Shown: positions 11,128 through 23,029 of the stretch, piece by piece | How the letters are laid out: each line of letters begins with the position of its first letter | Position numbering within the stretch: the stretch's first letter is position 1 | Source: Didymella arachidicola | Lineage: Eukaryota; Ascomycota; Dothideomycetes; Pleosporales; Didymellaceae | Direction: 5' to 3' | Assembly (NCBI GenBank): GCA_016630955.3 | Contig: CM049985.1 | Location: 1,426,001 to 1,490,000 of the forward strand | DNA length: 64,000 nt | Made by a program: the position numbers and the translations under genes | Notes under the pieces: generated by a model | Seen by the model: only the letters and a program-made list of their open reading frames with translations | The model's database searches: none | What the model was told of the DNA's origin: nothing

Positions 11128-12848
11128 ATGAGAGAAGTCATCTCCCTCAACGGTATGAAACCCCCACAACGCGCACGCGCCCTGACCGCCCCGTCTCAGG
11201 CGGGACATCCTGGTGATATTTGTTGATGCTGACACTCCACGCGTATAGTCGGCCAAGCCGGTTGCCAGATTGCAAACTCATGCTGGGAGGTACGTTTACA
11301 TGCCTGCAGTACGCCATCTGCACCTCTCCGTCGCCTGCAATGCGAAAAGGAGGGGGCAATAGCGGGTGCCTTGACCGCCTCGGACGAATCATACTAACGC
11401 ACTGCGACAGCTCTACTGCCTCGAGCACGGCATCCAGCCCGATGGCTACCTCACTGAGGAGCGCAAGGCCAAGAACGATGACCATGGCTTCAGCACTTTC
11501 TTCTCCGAGACTGGTACGGCTGCCCGCATGCTGCAAATCGCGCACCACTTCTAACACACTGCAGGCCAGGGCAAGTACGTCCCGCGCACCATCTACGCCG
11601 ACCTGGAGCCCAACGTTGTCGATGAGGTCCGCACTGGTACCTACCGTTCCCTCTTCCACCCCGAGCACATGATCACCGGCAAGGAGGATGCATCCAACAA
11701 CTACGCCCGTGGTCACTACACAGTCGGCAAGGAGCTCATCGATCAGGTCCTGGATAAGGTCCGCCGTGTCGCCGACAACTGCTCAGGTCTGCAAGGTTTC
11801 CTCGTCTTCCACTCCTTCGGTGGTGGAACAGGTTCCGGCTTCGGTGCGCTCCTGATGGAGCGTCTGTCCGTCGACTACGGCAAGAAGTGCAAGCTCGAGT
11901 TCTGTGTTTACCCGGCGCCGCAGGTTGCCACCTCCGTTGTCGAGCCCTACAACTCGATCCTCACAACTCACACCACCCTGGAGCACTCCGACTGCTCTTT
12001 CATGGTTGACAACGAGGCTATCTACGACATCTGCCGCAGGAACCTCGGCATTGAGCGCCCCAACTACGAGAACTTGAACCGCCTCATCGCTCAGGGTATG
12101 TGTATCCTCCACATCTGCTGTTACCAGAGCTAATTTGTTGAACAGTCGTATCTTCCATCACCGCCTCGCTCCGTTTCGATGGTTCTCTGAACGTCGACCT
12201 CAACGAGTTCCAGACCAACTTAGTCCCATACCCTCGCATCCACTTCCCTCTCGTTGCCTACGCACCCGTTGTCTCCGCCGCCAAGGCTGCCCACGAGGCC
12301 AACTCGGTCATGGAGATCACCAACGCCTGCTTCGAGCCCAACAACCAGATGGTCAAGTGTGATCCTCGCAACGGCAAGTACATGGCGACCTGCCTGCTCT
12401 ACCGCGGAGACGTTGTGCCCAAGGACACCCACGCTGCCATTGCCCACCTCAAGACCAAGCGCACCATCCAGTTCGTAGACTGGTGCCCCACTGGTTTCAA
12501 GATTGGTATCTGCTACCAGCCTCCCCAGAACGTCCCCAACGGCGATCTCGCTGGCGTCAACCGTGCCGTCTGCATGTTGTCCAACACCACAGCTATCAGC
12601 GAGGCCTGGTCCGCTCTGTCACACAAGTTCGACCTTATGTACTCCAAGCGCGCTTTCGTCCACTGGTACGTTGGTGAGGGTATGGAGGAGGGTGAGTTCT
12701 CCGAGGCTCGTGAGGACTTGGCTGCTCTTGAACGGTAAGTATTCTGCATCCTTTCTTAAGCATGTTAGCTAACAATGTGTGCAGCGATTACGAGGAGGTT
12801 GCTGCCGATTCGCTTGAGGGCGAGGAGGGTGTCGAGGCCGAGTACTAA
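11128..12848 (+). CDS. TUB1: Alpha-tubulin
   Basis: Microtubule subunit. Six exons: 11128-11152, 11249-11289, 11411-11513, 11565-12095, 12146-12734, 12785-12848, with introns of 96, 121, 51, 50 and 50 nt, all GT-AG. The product is 450 residues. Landmarks: MREVISLN (first 8 residues in a tiny exon 1), GQAGCQIANSCWELYCLEHG, the GTP-binding tubulin signature GGGTGSG in exon 4, the alpha-type sequence HPEHMITGKEDASNNYARGH, and the C-terminal EEGVEAEY, so the detyrosination-type terminal Tyr is present. The introns cluster at the 5' end, as in other filamentous ascomycetes. A lysine equivalent to animal Lys40 in its usual context is not seen. Confidence 0.97.
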
Positions 12849-13172
12849 GCGTTTCTGCACTGAGCACGGCGGCGTTGTGGAAAGCAGTCCAGTTGCACAT
12901 CACCACCTTTGGTATGTCTTGTCGGAGCTACGCTTTTGAAGCAACACCGCATTTGGGCGAGCAAAGGAGTTGTTGGACTACTAGCTTACATATCAAAGCG
13001 TTTTGGGATGGATTGTCCTCTTTCACTGTTATTACTCTTTTACTAATGCACGATGAAATGCTTCAACTTTGAACCTGTATGGGAATCGTGTCGTAAGATT
13101 ATACGCATGATACTCCAATCCAGACTATGCTGCGCGAAATGAAAAGCAAAGTCATATCTCCGTTCGAGGACA
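12849..13172. other. Convergent 3' flank, 324 bp
   Basis: Lies between the stops of alpha-tubulin and Ctf4. No separate feature seen. Confidence 0.5.
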
Positions 13173-15961
13173 TCAAGCGTACTCATCTTCTTCATCATCT
13201 CCCCCAGCAGCCCTCTTCTCGGCAAGCTCTCTAATCTTCTCTCCTAACACGTCCCTCCCATAACGATTAGCCACCTTTCCAGCAAGGTCGAGCATCTTGC
13301 CATTTGCATCGCGCATTAGGCTTACAATCTCCAAAGCCTTCATGCCATGATCTTCGCCCGCTAAACACTCCAACCCAAGAAGCTGCAATAGTGCGCGATC
13401 AATGACAACCTCAAGATTGGTGAGGTCTCGTTTCTGATCCGCCGACGGCCGTGTATGCGACAGCGTCGAGTTGAGCTGAGCATGCAACGTGGACGAAAGA
13501 ATGAAGGCCTGCTCATGCTCCTGCTGCTTGCTCTCGCCCCCCTTCCGACCTCCCTCCTCCTCATCGCTGCCCAACTCTGCATCCGCACCGAGCAAAGCTT
13601 TCTTGTCGATTGCACTGCTGAGCGGGATCTCGAAGCCAAACTCGCTCAGGTGCGGCACGGGCGAGGATGGGTACCGCTCTCGCCCTTTGATGATCATGCA
13701 GTGGAACTTCAGTTCTCCTGCACTGGAGGGTGCGACGCCAACGGGCCAGTAGGTTTCTTCTTTCCCGCCGGTCGCGAGGCGAGAGAGTTGCCGCGTGTCG
13801 AGCATGGGCACCCAGCGTGCTTGACCGTTTGTGCGCCAGTTCAGCAGCGTAAGGAGTACGCCAGAGGAGTCGTAAATGTAGGGATCGCCGGAGGTGGAGA
13901 AGAAGACAGATTCCAGTGTTGTATTGGGGGGCAGGGCGAGGATATCTGAGTCTTGGTAGATGGTGTCATGCTTGATGTTTTCGATCGTGTAGAGCAGTTG
14001 TGTCGATAAGTCAGATTGTATTGGTCCATTGCCGATGGTCAGGATGTAGTCTCGCCATGCAGCGCAGGTCACGGCTGGTGAAGATTTCTGGCGGTAGACG
14101 CGGATTGGGAGGCCGAAGAGAGAGTATATGCGCACATAGTTCGTGCTAGTTGTCACACAGACATAGGAATCGGAGAGGGCGATTGCAGTCACAGATTCGC
14201 CAGTGGGGAGGTTGGTGCGCCAGTCTGTGCGAGTTGTCCAAGTCTCATGTGGACGATAATAGATCATTGCTGGATTCCCATCGCCGGCGCTGTTAGGCTG
14301 GCATGCGAACAACGTGCCGTTCTCATTGAGGCAAGCTTTGTCGTAGAGAAAGATGTCTGTAAAGTGGAAGTTGCGGAAAGTGTGCTGGTCGTAGAAATTG
14401 ACAGTAACTGTGTGGTGGCGACCTTCTTGAGACACAGTCTCTACGTTGCCAGTCAAGGAACAGCAGAGAAGTCGTCGATTACCCCTCCATGGCGTACTGC
14501 CTGGCTGGAAAGGCTCGTGGATCTGTGGACGGAATAGGGAGCTGGCGGTGGCTCGCTTCTTGGCTGACGGCTCAAGACCGCTGATATGGCCACTGGTGCG
14601 CTTTCCATGACCATTAACTCCTAGGGTGTAGCCTGCGCCGTCATCATCGACGACAAAGTCCTCCATATCCTCATCGCCATCATCTCCGGCCTCGTCATCT
14701 CTGAAGTCAGGACCAAGGAGGTCATCCAAGGAATCAGGTGTGCCATCTCTTTGTCGCGGTCGTCCGGGCAGCTCTCGTGTTGTTCCATTGACTTGAGGTG
14801 CAGGTGCAAGTCCTGCTTGGCCTTTCGAGGGTTCGTGGAAGAAAGGTGCTGAGACAATCGGCTTGTTGAGTAATGGAAGATGCTCCTCTGACACGAAATT
14901 GGTGTGAATGAAGAGCTCGCCCTCATTATTCGTGTACGATAAGATGTTCTCACTAGGATGCCAGACCATATCCAGAATCGTCGCTTTGATGTCTTCGAAT
15001 GTCTTCAGCAGCTTCTGCGTAGTTGTATCCCACAGCTTCATGTCCAAGTCGTGCGATGTCGTCACCAAAAGTGCGCCATTGGGTGACCATGCTGCCGCTG
15101 TGATATCTGCAGTATGGTTGGTCTTGAATACACGCTGCCTTGCCCAGTCATTAGTGGACATGACCTGAACGTCGCGCAGGGCAGTCGGTGTGGCGAAAGC
15201 TCTGCCATCAGGGTGCCATAGCACTCTCGAACTCGATTCAGATTCGGTCTCCAAGCTTTTTATCATGCCATCCACTTTCTTTATCATCTCAGGCTCGTCG
15301 CCATCGAGACTGTACATATAGACGTTGCCGTCGGTGCAGGAGACTGCGAGCTGGGCGCCTTTCTTGTCGAATGAGACGTGCTTGACTGCACGTGGTTGGT
15401 CGCGCAGTGTGCGTACTTTGGTCATGTCTTTCGTGCTGACAACGTTGACCGAGAGTTCACTGGGAGCGTTAGCGCTAAGGCCGCATATGAGGAAACTCTA
15501 GCATACTCGCTCGCAACTGCGATCCAGTTGCCATCAGGGCTCAGGGCAACATCTCGGACAGGCAGTGTTGTTCTGACAAGGATCTCTTCAAACTTGTTGC
15601 CGTCTAGCGAGTACTTGCTCACTGTGCCGTCCTCAGAACCAGTGATGAAGAAGCCATTCTGCGTTCTTGCTCAGCGAGGATGCCTGGGCGTGTATGCATT
15701 CTGCGTATACGTACGCCAGCTACGACTGCTGCATTATTTTCCTGACAATCATCGATAGTAATTGGCTCATCGTCAGAGCCAGTTGTGAAGACGCGACAGA
15801 AGTTATCGACTCCCGCCGTTATGAGCTTTTTTCCGTTTGGTGTGTAGGCAAGGAAGGTTGCGCCGGGGGCATCTGAAAGGTGTCAGTGGTCTTGGACAAG
15901 TAGAAGCAATACGGCCATACATACGCGCCTGCCGGCTGCGTAATTGGTGTTCTGAAGCCAT
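13173..15961 (-). CDS. CTF4: Ctf4/Mcl1/SepB replication-fork hub protein
   Basis: DNA polymerase alpha-binding hub (WDHD1/AND-1 family) that links CMG helicase to primase and aids cohesion. Four exons: ATG 15961, introns 15924..15873 (52 nt), 15714..15659 (56 nt) and 15506..15460 (47 nt), stop at 13173; 877 residues. The N-terminal third is a WD40 propeller (FLAYTPNGKKLITAGVDN; GFFITGSEDGTVSKYS; ITAAAWSPNGALLVTTSHD). An acidic linker (DDEAGDDGDEDMEDFVVDDD) precedes the conserved SepB/Mcl1 domain (VNFYDQHTFRNFHFTDIFLYDKA begins it; CAAWRDYILTIGNGP). The C-terminal helical part ends in an acidic tail (GGDDEEDEYA). The human-type HMG box is absent, as in fungi. Two MCB boxes lie just upstream. 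Confidence 0.93.
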
Positions 15962-16966
15962 GATGTCGTGAATTGTTGACTGCCGCGCCAGAACGTGGGA
16001 CGAACGCGTTCGAAGGACGCGAACGCGTTGATTGATTGATGTGGGGCCGGCAGATCACGCTATAGCACCCACCCATCGTTCAGCCTTGCGCTCCGTCTCA
16101 TCACTTCAGCCTGTATGCTTCGAGTTCGAGAAATGTGATGGTGCACATTCGCTCCTGTCGATGATGTGACTGACCACCATCTACATTAGAAGACATTCTG
16201 AATCTCATTTGAATCGACTCGCGAAGGGAAGCATAGAGCTGCAACGCGAACATCACCCGTCCTTCGTGAAGTGGGTAGTACCCTTTGACGCTTCCTTGTA
16301 CAGCAGAAACGGTATCGAGAGCCCAACAGTTGACTGTGTATCTGAGCCGAATGCTCCGATTCCCTTTATTCGAATCATGTTCGAACCACCTCGAAAGCCC
16401 ACGCCGTCTGACAAGCCTGAGGCTTTTACTATAGTTACCAACCTATAGCTGTATCTCGTATAGACTGCTCCATGTGAACAAATTTGAAACAGTGCATGAG
16501 AAGCATTACCCAGTTACGTGGTTGACTCTCTTTCGGCAGACTTCGCAGCCAACCACAGCGGCCAAAGTGGGTGGCGCCCGTGCAGACCATCACAGAGCGG
16601 CCGGGATGACGGTGGGCTATAATTAGCATACATTTCAGCTGCAGGTTGCCCCCAAATGTGCCCGAACGAGTAAATCAGACAGCTTGCAGCCGCCGTAACA
16701 TCACAAATTACCTCCCATCCACACTCCAGAAGCACTTCACACCACCGCGTCGTCGCGACAACTCTAACATAACCTCTGGAGGTTTTTGCAGCGCTGGGCG
16801 CATCGCGTCCTATCGTTCTCCGTCCTCGCGCTGGTTTCGCGATCCTAGGCTCTGTTGCGCGTTTCTCCATACTGGGCGCCAGAGTGTTGCACGCTACGAT
16901 TTGTAGAATTCACAGGGTGCGAATGGAGCGCTGACAGGCCCCAGCAGCCTCTGTAATTACCAAACA
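15962..16966. other. Divergent intergenic region between CTF4 and ABP2, about 1 kb
   Basis: It separates two replication-related genes transcribed away from each other. The CTF4-proximal end has the MCB pair. The ABP2 side has C/T-rich leader-like sequence (16670-16900). No RNA gene or coding frame of note. Confidence 0.5.
16004..16028. promoter_or_regulatory. Two MCB (MBF-binding) boxes upstream of CTF4
   Basis: ACGCGT occurs at 16004-16009 and 16023-16028, each inside a GAACGCGTT core, 19 bp apart and 43-67 bp upstream of the CTF4 ATG. ACGCGT is the binding site of the MBF (Mbp1/Swi6-type) factor that drives G1/S genes in fungi. Other single ACGCGT sites occur in the window, in introns and elsewhere, so a lone site would mean little; the close pair at a replication gene is the argument. 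Confidence 0.6.
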
Positions 16967-19944
16967 ATGCAAGTCGATTATGGCGACGAGCCAGAGTCGG
17001 ATCATAGCCTCCATCTTACAGCCAACTACGAGCACGCGGGGAACAACGGCAACCCGGCATACTCGCCATTTCGGCACCCTTCTACTGGTGTACCAGCAAT
17101 TGATCCGGGCCTCGAGCAGACCACAAGTGCGAACCGTAATGGACATGCGCCTATGTCTGTGATTTCCCATTCTGCGAACAACCACCTACTCCAGCCCGAT
17201 AATGCTTCAATCAGCAGTGCGCACCTCGGCTTCTATGGGGACATGGCACGCAGGACACCAACGCCCACAAATGCCTCTCCGCGCTACTCTGCAGCGACGC
17301 CGAGCAGTCAGACGAAGCACGTAGCACCCAGCAGCTACACACCCGACGACCGCGCGCTCCCATCTCAAGACGTGACAGACGAGACCTTCGACAATGCTTT
17401 CGCAAGCTTCATCATATACTGCAATCCGAGCTTTGCTCTCTCGACAGACACTTCTGAACTAGAGAAGCTGTTTCGAATGCCACCAAAGAGCGACGGGAAT
17501 GCGTTTAGCACGTGGTCACTGTTTGAGCTTATAGGGAAGTTCAGCGCAGGAGAAATCAAGACCTGGACACAGTTAGCGCTCGACCTTGGTGTATCACTAC
17601 CAGACACCGACAAAGGGCAGAGTACGCAAAAGGTCCAGCAGTACTCTGTCAGGCTAAAGGTATGGCACTTCTACTTTCGTTGCGTCCATTTCATATCGTT
17701 ATAATGCTATCTGAATACCTCCACGGCTGCACCACTGCCGCACTGGCACTGCAAGCTAGGTAGTAATCGCTCATTCCTTTGCTTCCGAGTCAGTCCGCAA
17801 GTGGATCTATACCACTCAGCCCTGCGACACAGTCGGATTGCATATCTGAGTCCCTCTACTCAACTGCGACTGTTGCCGCTTCTCGACTTGGTCAAAGCCA
17901 CGTGCAAGCAGGAACGCGGCGCAGACGCATCAATCCATCGCCGGAAGCAGCCACGTAATTCCAATGATGCTGAAGGAGCTGATCTATTTACTGCGTTCCT
18001 TCTCGCACACATTACTGTATTGGCGTCGAGCACTACTGTCATGACTGTTACCACGTTCCACATATCTATTCTCGGTACCTTTTATGATCATATGCTAACA
18101 ACCTTTAGCGATGGATGCGAGCTATGCACGTTGATGCTTTCTTCGAGTATATGCTCGGCAAGCAGCATCCCTACTATTTGCAAATACCTCCTCCACATGA
18201 CCCATTCCCAGAGGAGGGCCGTGATGGCGTGCCTTTGGAAGAGGACCTGGCTATTCGAGCGCTCGATCCTAAATTCAAACCGAAGCGCGGGCGGCGCAAA
18301 GCTGATGAGGCAGACGAAGAAATGGACACTGAAGTCGACACTCCTGCACGCAAGCGCCCTCAACTCGACACTTCAATTCCATTTGGCAATGCACTACAAC
18401 CGCAGTCGGCATACCCCACCAGTGCTCACCCAGAGCATCACATGGGTGGCTTCTTAACACCACACGACCCCTGGACCGCAGCTTCTGCGATCACGCCAGC
18501 TTCCGTACTCAATGCTTCTCATCGTCTAAAGCATCAGGAGAACTTAACACCATACTCCGCTTCACCCTTGTCAGGCGGCCAGCAAATACGGTGGCGACTG
18601 AACTCTCAAGAACCAGCCACACCCCATCCATTATCAGCTGTCACTCCTTCATCTGCGCATCACTTCTTCGACGAACCCCAGTCAGCAGTGACGCCGTCGA
18701 GTGCAAGGCCACGCGCCCGGCGTCGCCATGGACCAGCCGTTTCATCGGCTTGGTCAGCCAGTGGCACGACGCCGGGTGGGAAGCCTCGAGGACGGCCACC
18801 CAGCAATCGCTCTACTAGAGATGGGCCCTTCGTGACCTTCCCGGTCAACCCAAGCAGGGAATGTGCACAGGGAGACCAGCAGCGGCATTTGACTGCGCTG
18901 ACGCCCATTGCTGAGCAGTCACACTCGAAGTCACCGCCGCCCGAACAGGTTTTCCGTTTCCCGCCTACTCCAGCATCAGCGCTACCACCCTCTACCGGAG
19001 AGTCGCCAATTGTTAGTGCTGGTGGAACACAGAGACAACGTCTGAGCTTACAGGTCCCGCAAAACATTGGTAACCCTGTGCGTCTGATCACACCTACGGT
19101 GCTTGTCAACGGAGAAGAAGACCCCACGCCAAGTACAGCTGCAGCCTCCTCGACGATGAGCTTCCATTCTGACCGTAGCTTCTCTGCACATTCCTTCGGT
19201 GCCAGTAGCCACAACAATTTCAATGGGCACTTTACGCCGATCGAGACGCCCGCCCGGCCCCAGCCTCCGCCACGATCGCAAAGTGAGGCCACCATATCGA
19301 CACCGCCATCCCCGCTTCCTTCAATATCACTGGGGATCATCAACCGTGCATTAGCTGCTGAACTCATCCGTGCCCCTCTAACCGGTCGACGAAAGCGTCT
19401 TCGAGGCAATGAGGCAAAAAACCTTGCTTCCGCGATCCTCCTGCCTCTGTATACAAAGCCGGTGGGTGGGCAATCACCAGCAAAGGTCATGAGCGATCAA
19501 GTCTTAGGCATCGCTATTAGTAGTTGTCTTGGGCTGTCGAATGCATCTGGCATCGGTCTGGGAGGCCCCAATGGTGGTGTTAAGAGAGTTGAGTGCGCGC
19601 GTTTCCGCGTAGGTGGCGACGGTTATGAGAGCCCGATCGATGACATCGAAGACGACACTGAAGATATGAATGGCTCAGGGGTGGTCAAGGAGACATTTGA
19701 TGTCTTTTTTGCCGTGTCTTTCGGTGGTCTGTCCGGGGAGTGGACTGCAAAGGGTTTGTCTGCCACCGCTGAGAGCCTCGACACCAAGGACACGCGAACA
19801 GGCGCACAAGAGGATCGCGTAGAGCCCGGCCAACATGCTACAACGGCCTGGAAGTCGAAGTTTGAAGCAGCGCAGAGAAAGTTGTGGGAGAGTCAGGAGG
19901 AGGTCAAGAATCTGAAGGAGAAGATTCTCGAGGCTGTGTTGTAG
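16967..19944 (+). CDS. ABP2: ARS-binding protein 2 (Abp2) family
   Basis: DNA-binding protein of the fungal Abp2 family, named for binding replication origins in fission yeast. Exon 1 is 16967-17659 (231 codons) and exon 2 is 18109-19944; the intron 17660..18108 is 449 nt (GTATGG donor, GCTAAC branch, TTTAG acceptor), far longer than others here. Splicing joins QYSVRLK to RWMRAMHVDAFFEYMLGKQH, the family core. The rest is Ser/Thr/Pro-rich and disordered with two AT-hook-like motifs (KPKRGRRK, KPRGRPP). The last 35 residues form a short coiled coil (KFEAAQRKLWESQEEVKNLK). Product 842 residues. It is divergent from CTF4. Confidence 0.82.
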
Positions 19945-20132
19945 GCTGGAGTTCGTGTTCATCATTTCGTTCTGCTATATACCCCAATGTTTCGACATCT
20001 TTGGTATGGTCTGAGTAATTGTTTCGGGACGTGTATAGTTTGGTTGCCTGTGTGCAGCCTCTGGGCTTGGTCTGGACAAGCACACAGGAAGTGTACGGGG
20101 TATCATCATGGTATGCATTACAATCGTCTTCT

Positions 20133-20723
20133 CTAGGTTGATGGTGCTCCTTCTGCTGCCACTGCAGGCTCTTCCTTTTCCCAAGGCTTCCTCCTCTTCG
20201 GCTTCTCAGCCTGCGTGCCCTGTCCCTCCAACACCGTATTCGGGATCTCCTTAATCCCAGGAATCGCCTGCCCGGTCGTGATGAGCTCGACAATGTGCGC
20301 GAAGGAGGTAGGGTATGGCGCAGGAGGCTCGCTTGGATTCGCAGGCGCTGGCATTACGCCACTTGGCGCATCGAATGTAGACTCGCTGAAGTCGAGCGGC
20401 TGCACTCCATTCGTCTGCGGCGGAGGTCGACCGCGTGCGTTCCGGTACGCCCTGTATGCCTCGAAGTCAACAGTAGTGTTGTACTTTCTGTGCAACATCA
20501 GCGTAAGGTTTGCTGAGATCTCCAGGAACACATACCTGGCATAGTAAAAGCAACGCGCTCGCAAGGCAAGCTCGGCGGCTTGCTCAGGCGAGCTGTTGCT
20601 GCCGAGGATGGCGCTGAGACCGGCCTGGAACTCGACATCGTCGTCCCAGTTGTATCTCTCAAGCGCCTCAAAAATATCAGAAGCGCCATCAGAAGCGCCA
20701 GCTTCAGCTCCTGCAGCACTCAT
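20133..20723 (-). CDS. Pex39-like protein with KPWE motif
   Basis: Predicted 180 residues after removal of an intron at 20535..20488 (48 nt, GTATGT donor, GCTGAT branch, CACAG acceptor); that intron is a multiple of three without a stop, so the unspliced frame is also open (196 residues). Splicing gives CFYYARKYNTTVDFEAYRAY. The N-terminal half is helical and acidic. The C-terminal half has FAHIVELITTGQAIPGIKEIP, then KPKRRKPWEKEE. An IPGI..IP segment followed by a basic KPWE motif marks the family recently linked to PTS2 peroxisomal import with Pex7 (yeast Yjr012c, human C6orf226). The role here is inferred from these motifs only. It is convergent with ABP2 and divergent from SCD6, with 264 bp between starts. 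Confidence 0.7.
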   Translation of the reverse strand: MSAAGAEAGASDGASDIFEALERYNWDDDVEFQAGLSAILGSNSSPEQAAELALRARCFYYARYVFLEISANLTLMLHRKYNTTVDFEAYRAYRNARGRPPPQTNGVQPLDFSESTFDAPSGVMPAPANPSEPPAPYPTSFAHIVELITTGQAIPGIKEIPNTVLEGQGTQAEKPKRRKPWEKEEPAVAAEGAPST

Positions 20724-20987
20724 TGCGAACAGCTCGGGCAGTGCATGAGGCGTGGGGTAAAGGTTACATTCGGTACCGAAGCTTCACAGCTCGCTAATGA
20801 AACCGCGCCAAGGCTTCTCTTACCAGCCCCACGATCGCTCCTTCTCTTCCCACACAAGCTCTTCCCTCACAACACAGCCACTCCCAACACACATCTTCAC
20901 GACTATCGTACGACTTCCCTTACTTCTCCTTGTTCTATTGAGCTTCCGTTCATCTCTTATACGTTTTTGATACCCCAGTCCGCCGCC

Positions 20988-23029
20988 ATGTCCGAGTTCA
21001 TCGGGTCAGTCGCAGCTGGTTCCATCACGCTGGAGCTCCCGCTGACGTGCCACGCGTAGTTCTCGCATATCGCTCATCTCCAAGAGCGATATCCGGTCAG
21101 TAAGCGTCCATCGAGGAGCCATTGGGCGCACCTGCTGACGCGTCGCAGCTATGTTGGTACACTCGTTGAGATCAACTCGGAAGCCTCCACAGTCTCGTTA
21201 GACAATGTGCAGTCATTCGGTACTGAGGGCCGCAAGGGCGGCAAGGACGAGTACCCGCCCTCAGACGTCACCTACGAGCAAATTGTCTTCAGAGGAAGCG
21301 ATGTGAAGGATTTGCGCATTGAGGACCAGATCAAAGAGAAAGCCCCGCCTGCCATGCCTCAGGACCCAGCCATCATCGGAGTAAGTCTACACCACCCTCG
21401 TTCCTACCTTCTGGTCCAATGATGTAAAATTTTCGGATGTAAATCATTTAAATCACCGAGAGCGCAAAACCGTGTGGATATTTTCCGTTGCCTTCCTTCT
21501 GAGTACCTCCAATACAAGCCGCCTATTGTTCAGCTTCTGCAAGACACTTCGCTAATTATAAGCGCGCACAGGTACAGCAAGGTCAGTCGCGTCAGGACGC
21601 GCCACGAGACCAGCGCCAGCATCAAGGGCCACCGAACTTCCCACAGCAAGGACAGTTTCCGCCTGGAGGCTACCCTCCCTTCGGCCCTGGCGGCCCTGGT
21701 CCATACGGAAGAGGCTTTCCCCCTCAAGGAGGTTTCCCCGGCGGCCCAGGACCATTTCCTGGAGGCCCCGGCGGCTTTGGCATGCCACCTTACGGACCAC
21801 CGCCGCCAGGCTGGTTCCCTCCCGGTCAGGGCTTCAACGGTCCTCCCGGTCCCTTCCCACCCAATGTGCCTATGGGTCCTCCTGGATTCCAAAACCAAAA
21901 TCAGCCTCCAACAGGTCCTCATAGCGGGGCACCGGGTGGTTCGCCCTCAAAAGAGGAGCAGTCGCCTGCACAGCCTAGTGTCGCCGAAGCTGATGGGTCA
22001 GATCAACCTGCAGAGCGCAAGGCAGATGCGAAGCAGGCTGGAAAAGCTCCTGCGCCCGCAATTGCCGCTAAGCAGGCTCCCCCGCCGCCCGTCGAGTCCA
22101 AGCCTGATGTCGCAGCCGCGTTAGCACCGCCGCACACCCAGCCCGCTCAGCAGGGTGGTGCGCAAAAGACGCCAGGTGGACATAAGGGTGGACGCATCAT
22201 TCCGGCTGTACCTATTGCTAGCCCGAACGTGAACAAGTCAGCACCTCGAGCACAGCAGCAGGCGGTTGCCCCCGCAAAGCAGGCTCAGCAGGCTGCTAGC
22301 CAGCAGAACAATGCCACTCAGCTGGCCACTGCTGCCGTTGCCGAGGCTATGGCCAAGCTCAACTTGCAGAATCGTGGTCAGGCCCAGGCGCCGGCCTCTG
22401 ACCCCATGAACAACCTCGCCCAAAAGGTGGAGGGTATGCGTGAGCGCGAACAGCACGCTCGCCAACCGCGAAACCCTGGACAGGGTGCTGGGTTCGGTGG
22501 TCGGGGCGGTCGTGGCGGTCGCGGTGGACGTGGTGGTGGGCACCAGCAGCAGGCCCAACAGCAGCAGCTGAAGATGGAGGTGCCCGCCACAGACTACGAC
22601 TTCGATGCTGCCAACGCCAAGTTCAATAAGCAGGACATGGTAAAGGAAGCTATCGCATCCGGGTCTCCGCTTGGTGAGAACGCACCAGCGACCATTGACG
22701 CAACTGCGAATGGCGAGAACGGTGCTGCTGAGACAGAAGAAGTCGTCATTCCAGTCGCTTCGTACAACAAAAGTTCCAGCTTCTTCGACAACATCTCTTC
22801 AGAATTGAAGGATCGTGAGGATGCTGCCGGCCGCCGGGGTCAGGAGTTCCGTGCAGCTGAGCGCAACAAGAACATGGAAACTTTCGGTCAGGGTAGCGTT
22901 GACGGTTACCGTGGCGGCTACCGTGGACGTGGCAGGGGCCGTGGGCGCGGACGTGGAGGCTTTGGCTTCCGCGGTGGTCGAGGCGGAGCTCGTGGCGGTG
23001 CTCAATTTGACCAGTCTGCTGCTCAGTAG
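20988..23029 (+). CDS. SCD6: Scd6/Sum2/LSM14 family mRNA decapping and translation regulator
   Basis: P-body RNP protein that represses translation and promotes decapping. Four exons: 20988-21004, 21060-21095, 21149-21380, 21572-23029 (introns 55, 53 and 191 nt); 580 residues. Order of domains: N-terminal LSM14 fold (MSEFIGSRISLISKSDIRYV; SLDNVQSFGTEGRK), a Gly/Pro-rich linker (PPFGPGGPGPYG), an Ala/Gln-rich region, an internal RGG block, the FDF box (DYDFDAANAKFNKQD), the FFD box (YNKSSSFFDNISSELKDRE), the TFG box (ERNKNMETFGQGSVDGYRG) and a C-terminal RGG tail. Exon 1 encodes fewer than six residues. Intron 3 is longer than usual but its splice keeps the frame. Confidence 0.92.

Noticed and set aside
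11238..11243. Further single ACGCGT sites, for example in tubulin and SCD6 introns
   Set aside because: Isolated and inside introns or genes; the total in the window is not above chance, so only the close pair at CTF4 is reported.
17801..18457. 218-codon frame starting inside the ABP2 intron
   Set aside because: It starts without an ATG and overlaps the conserved Abp2 core in another frame.
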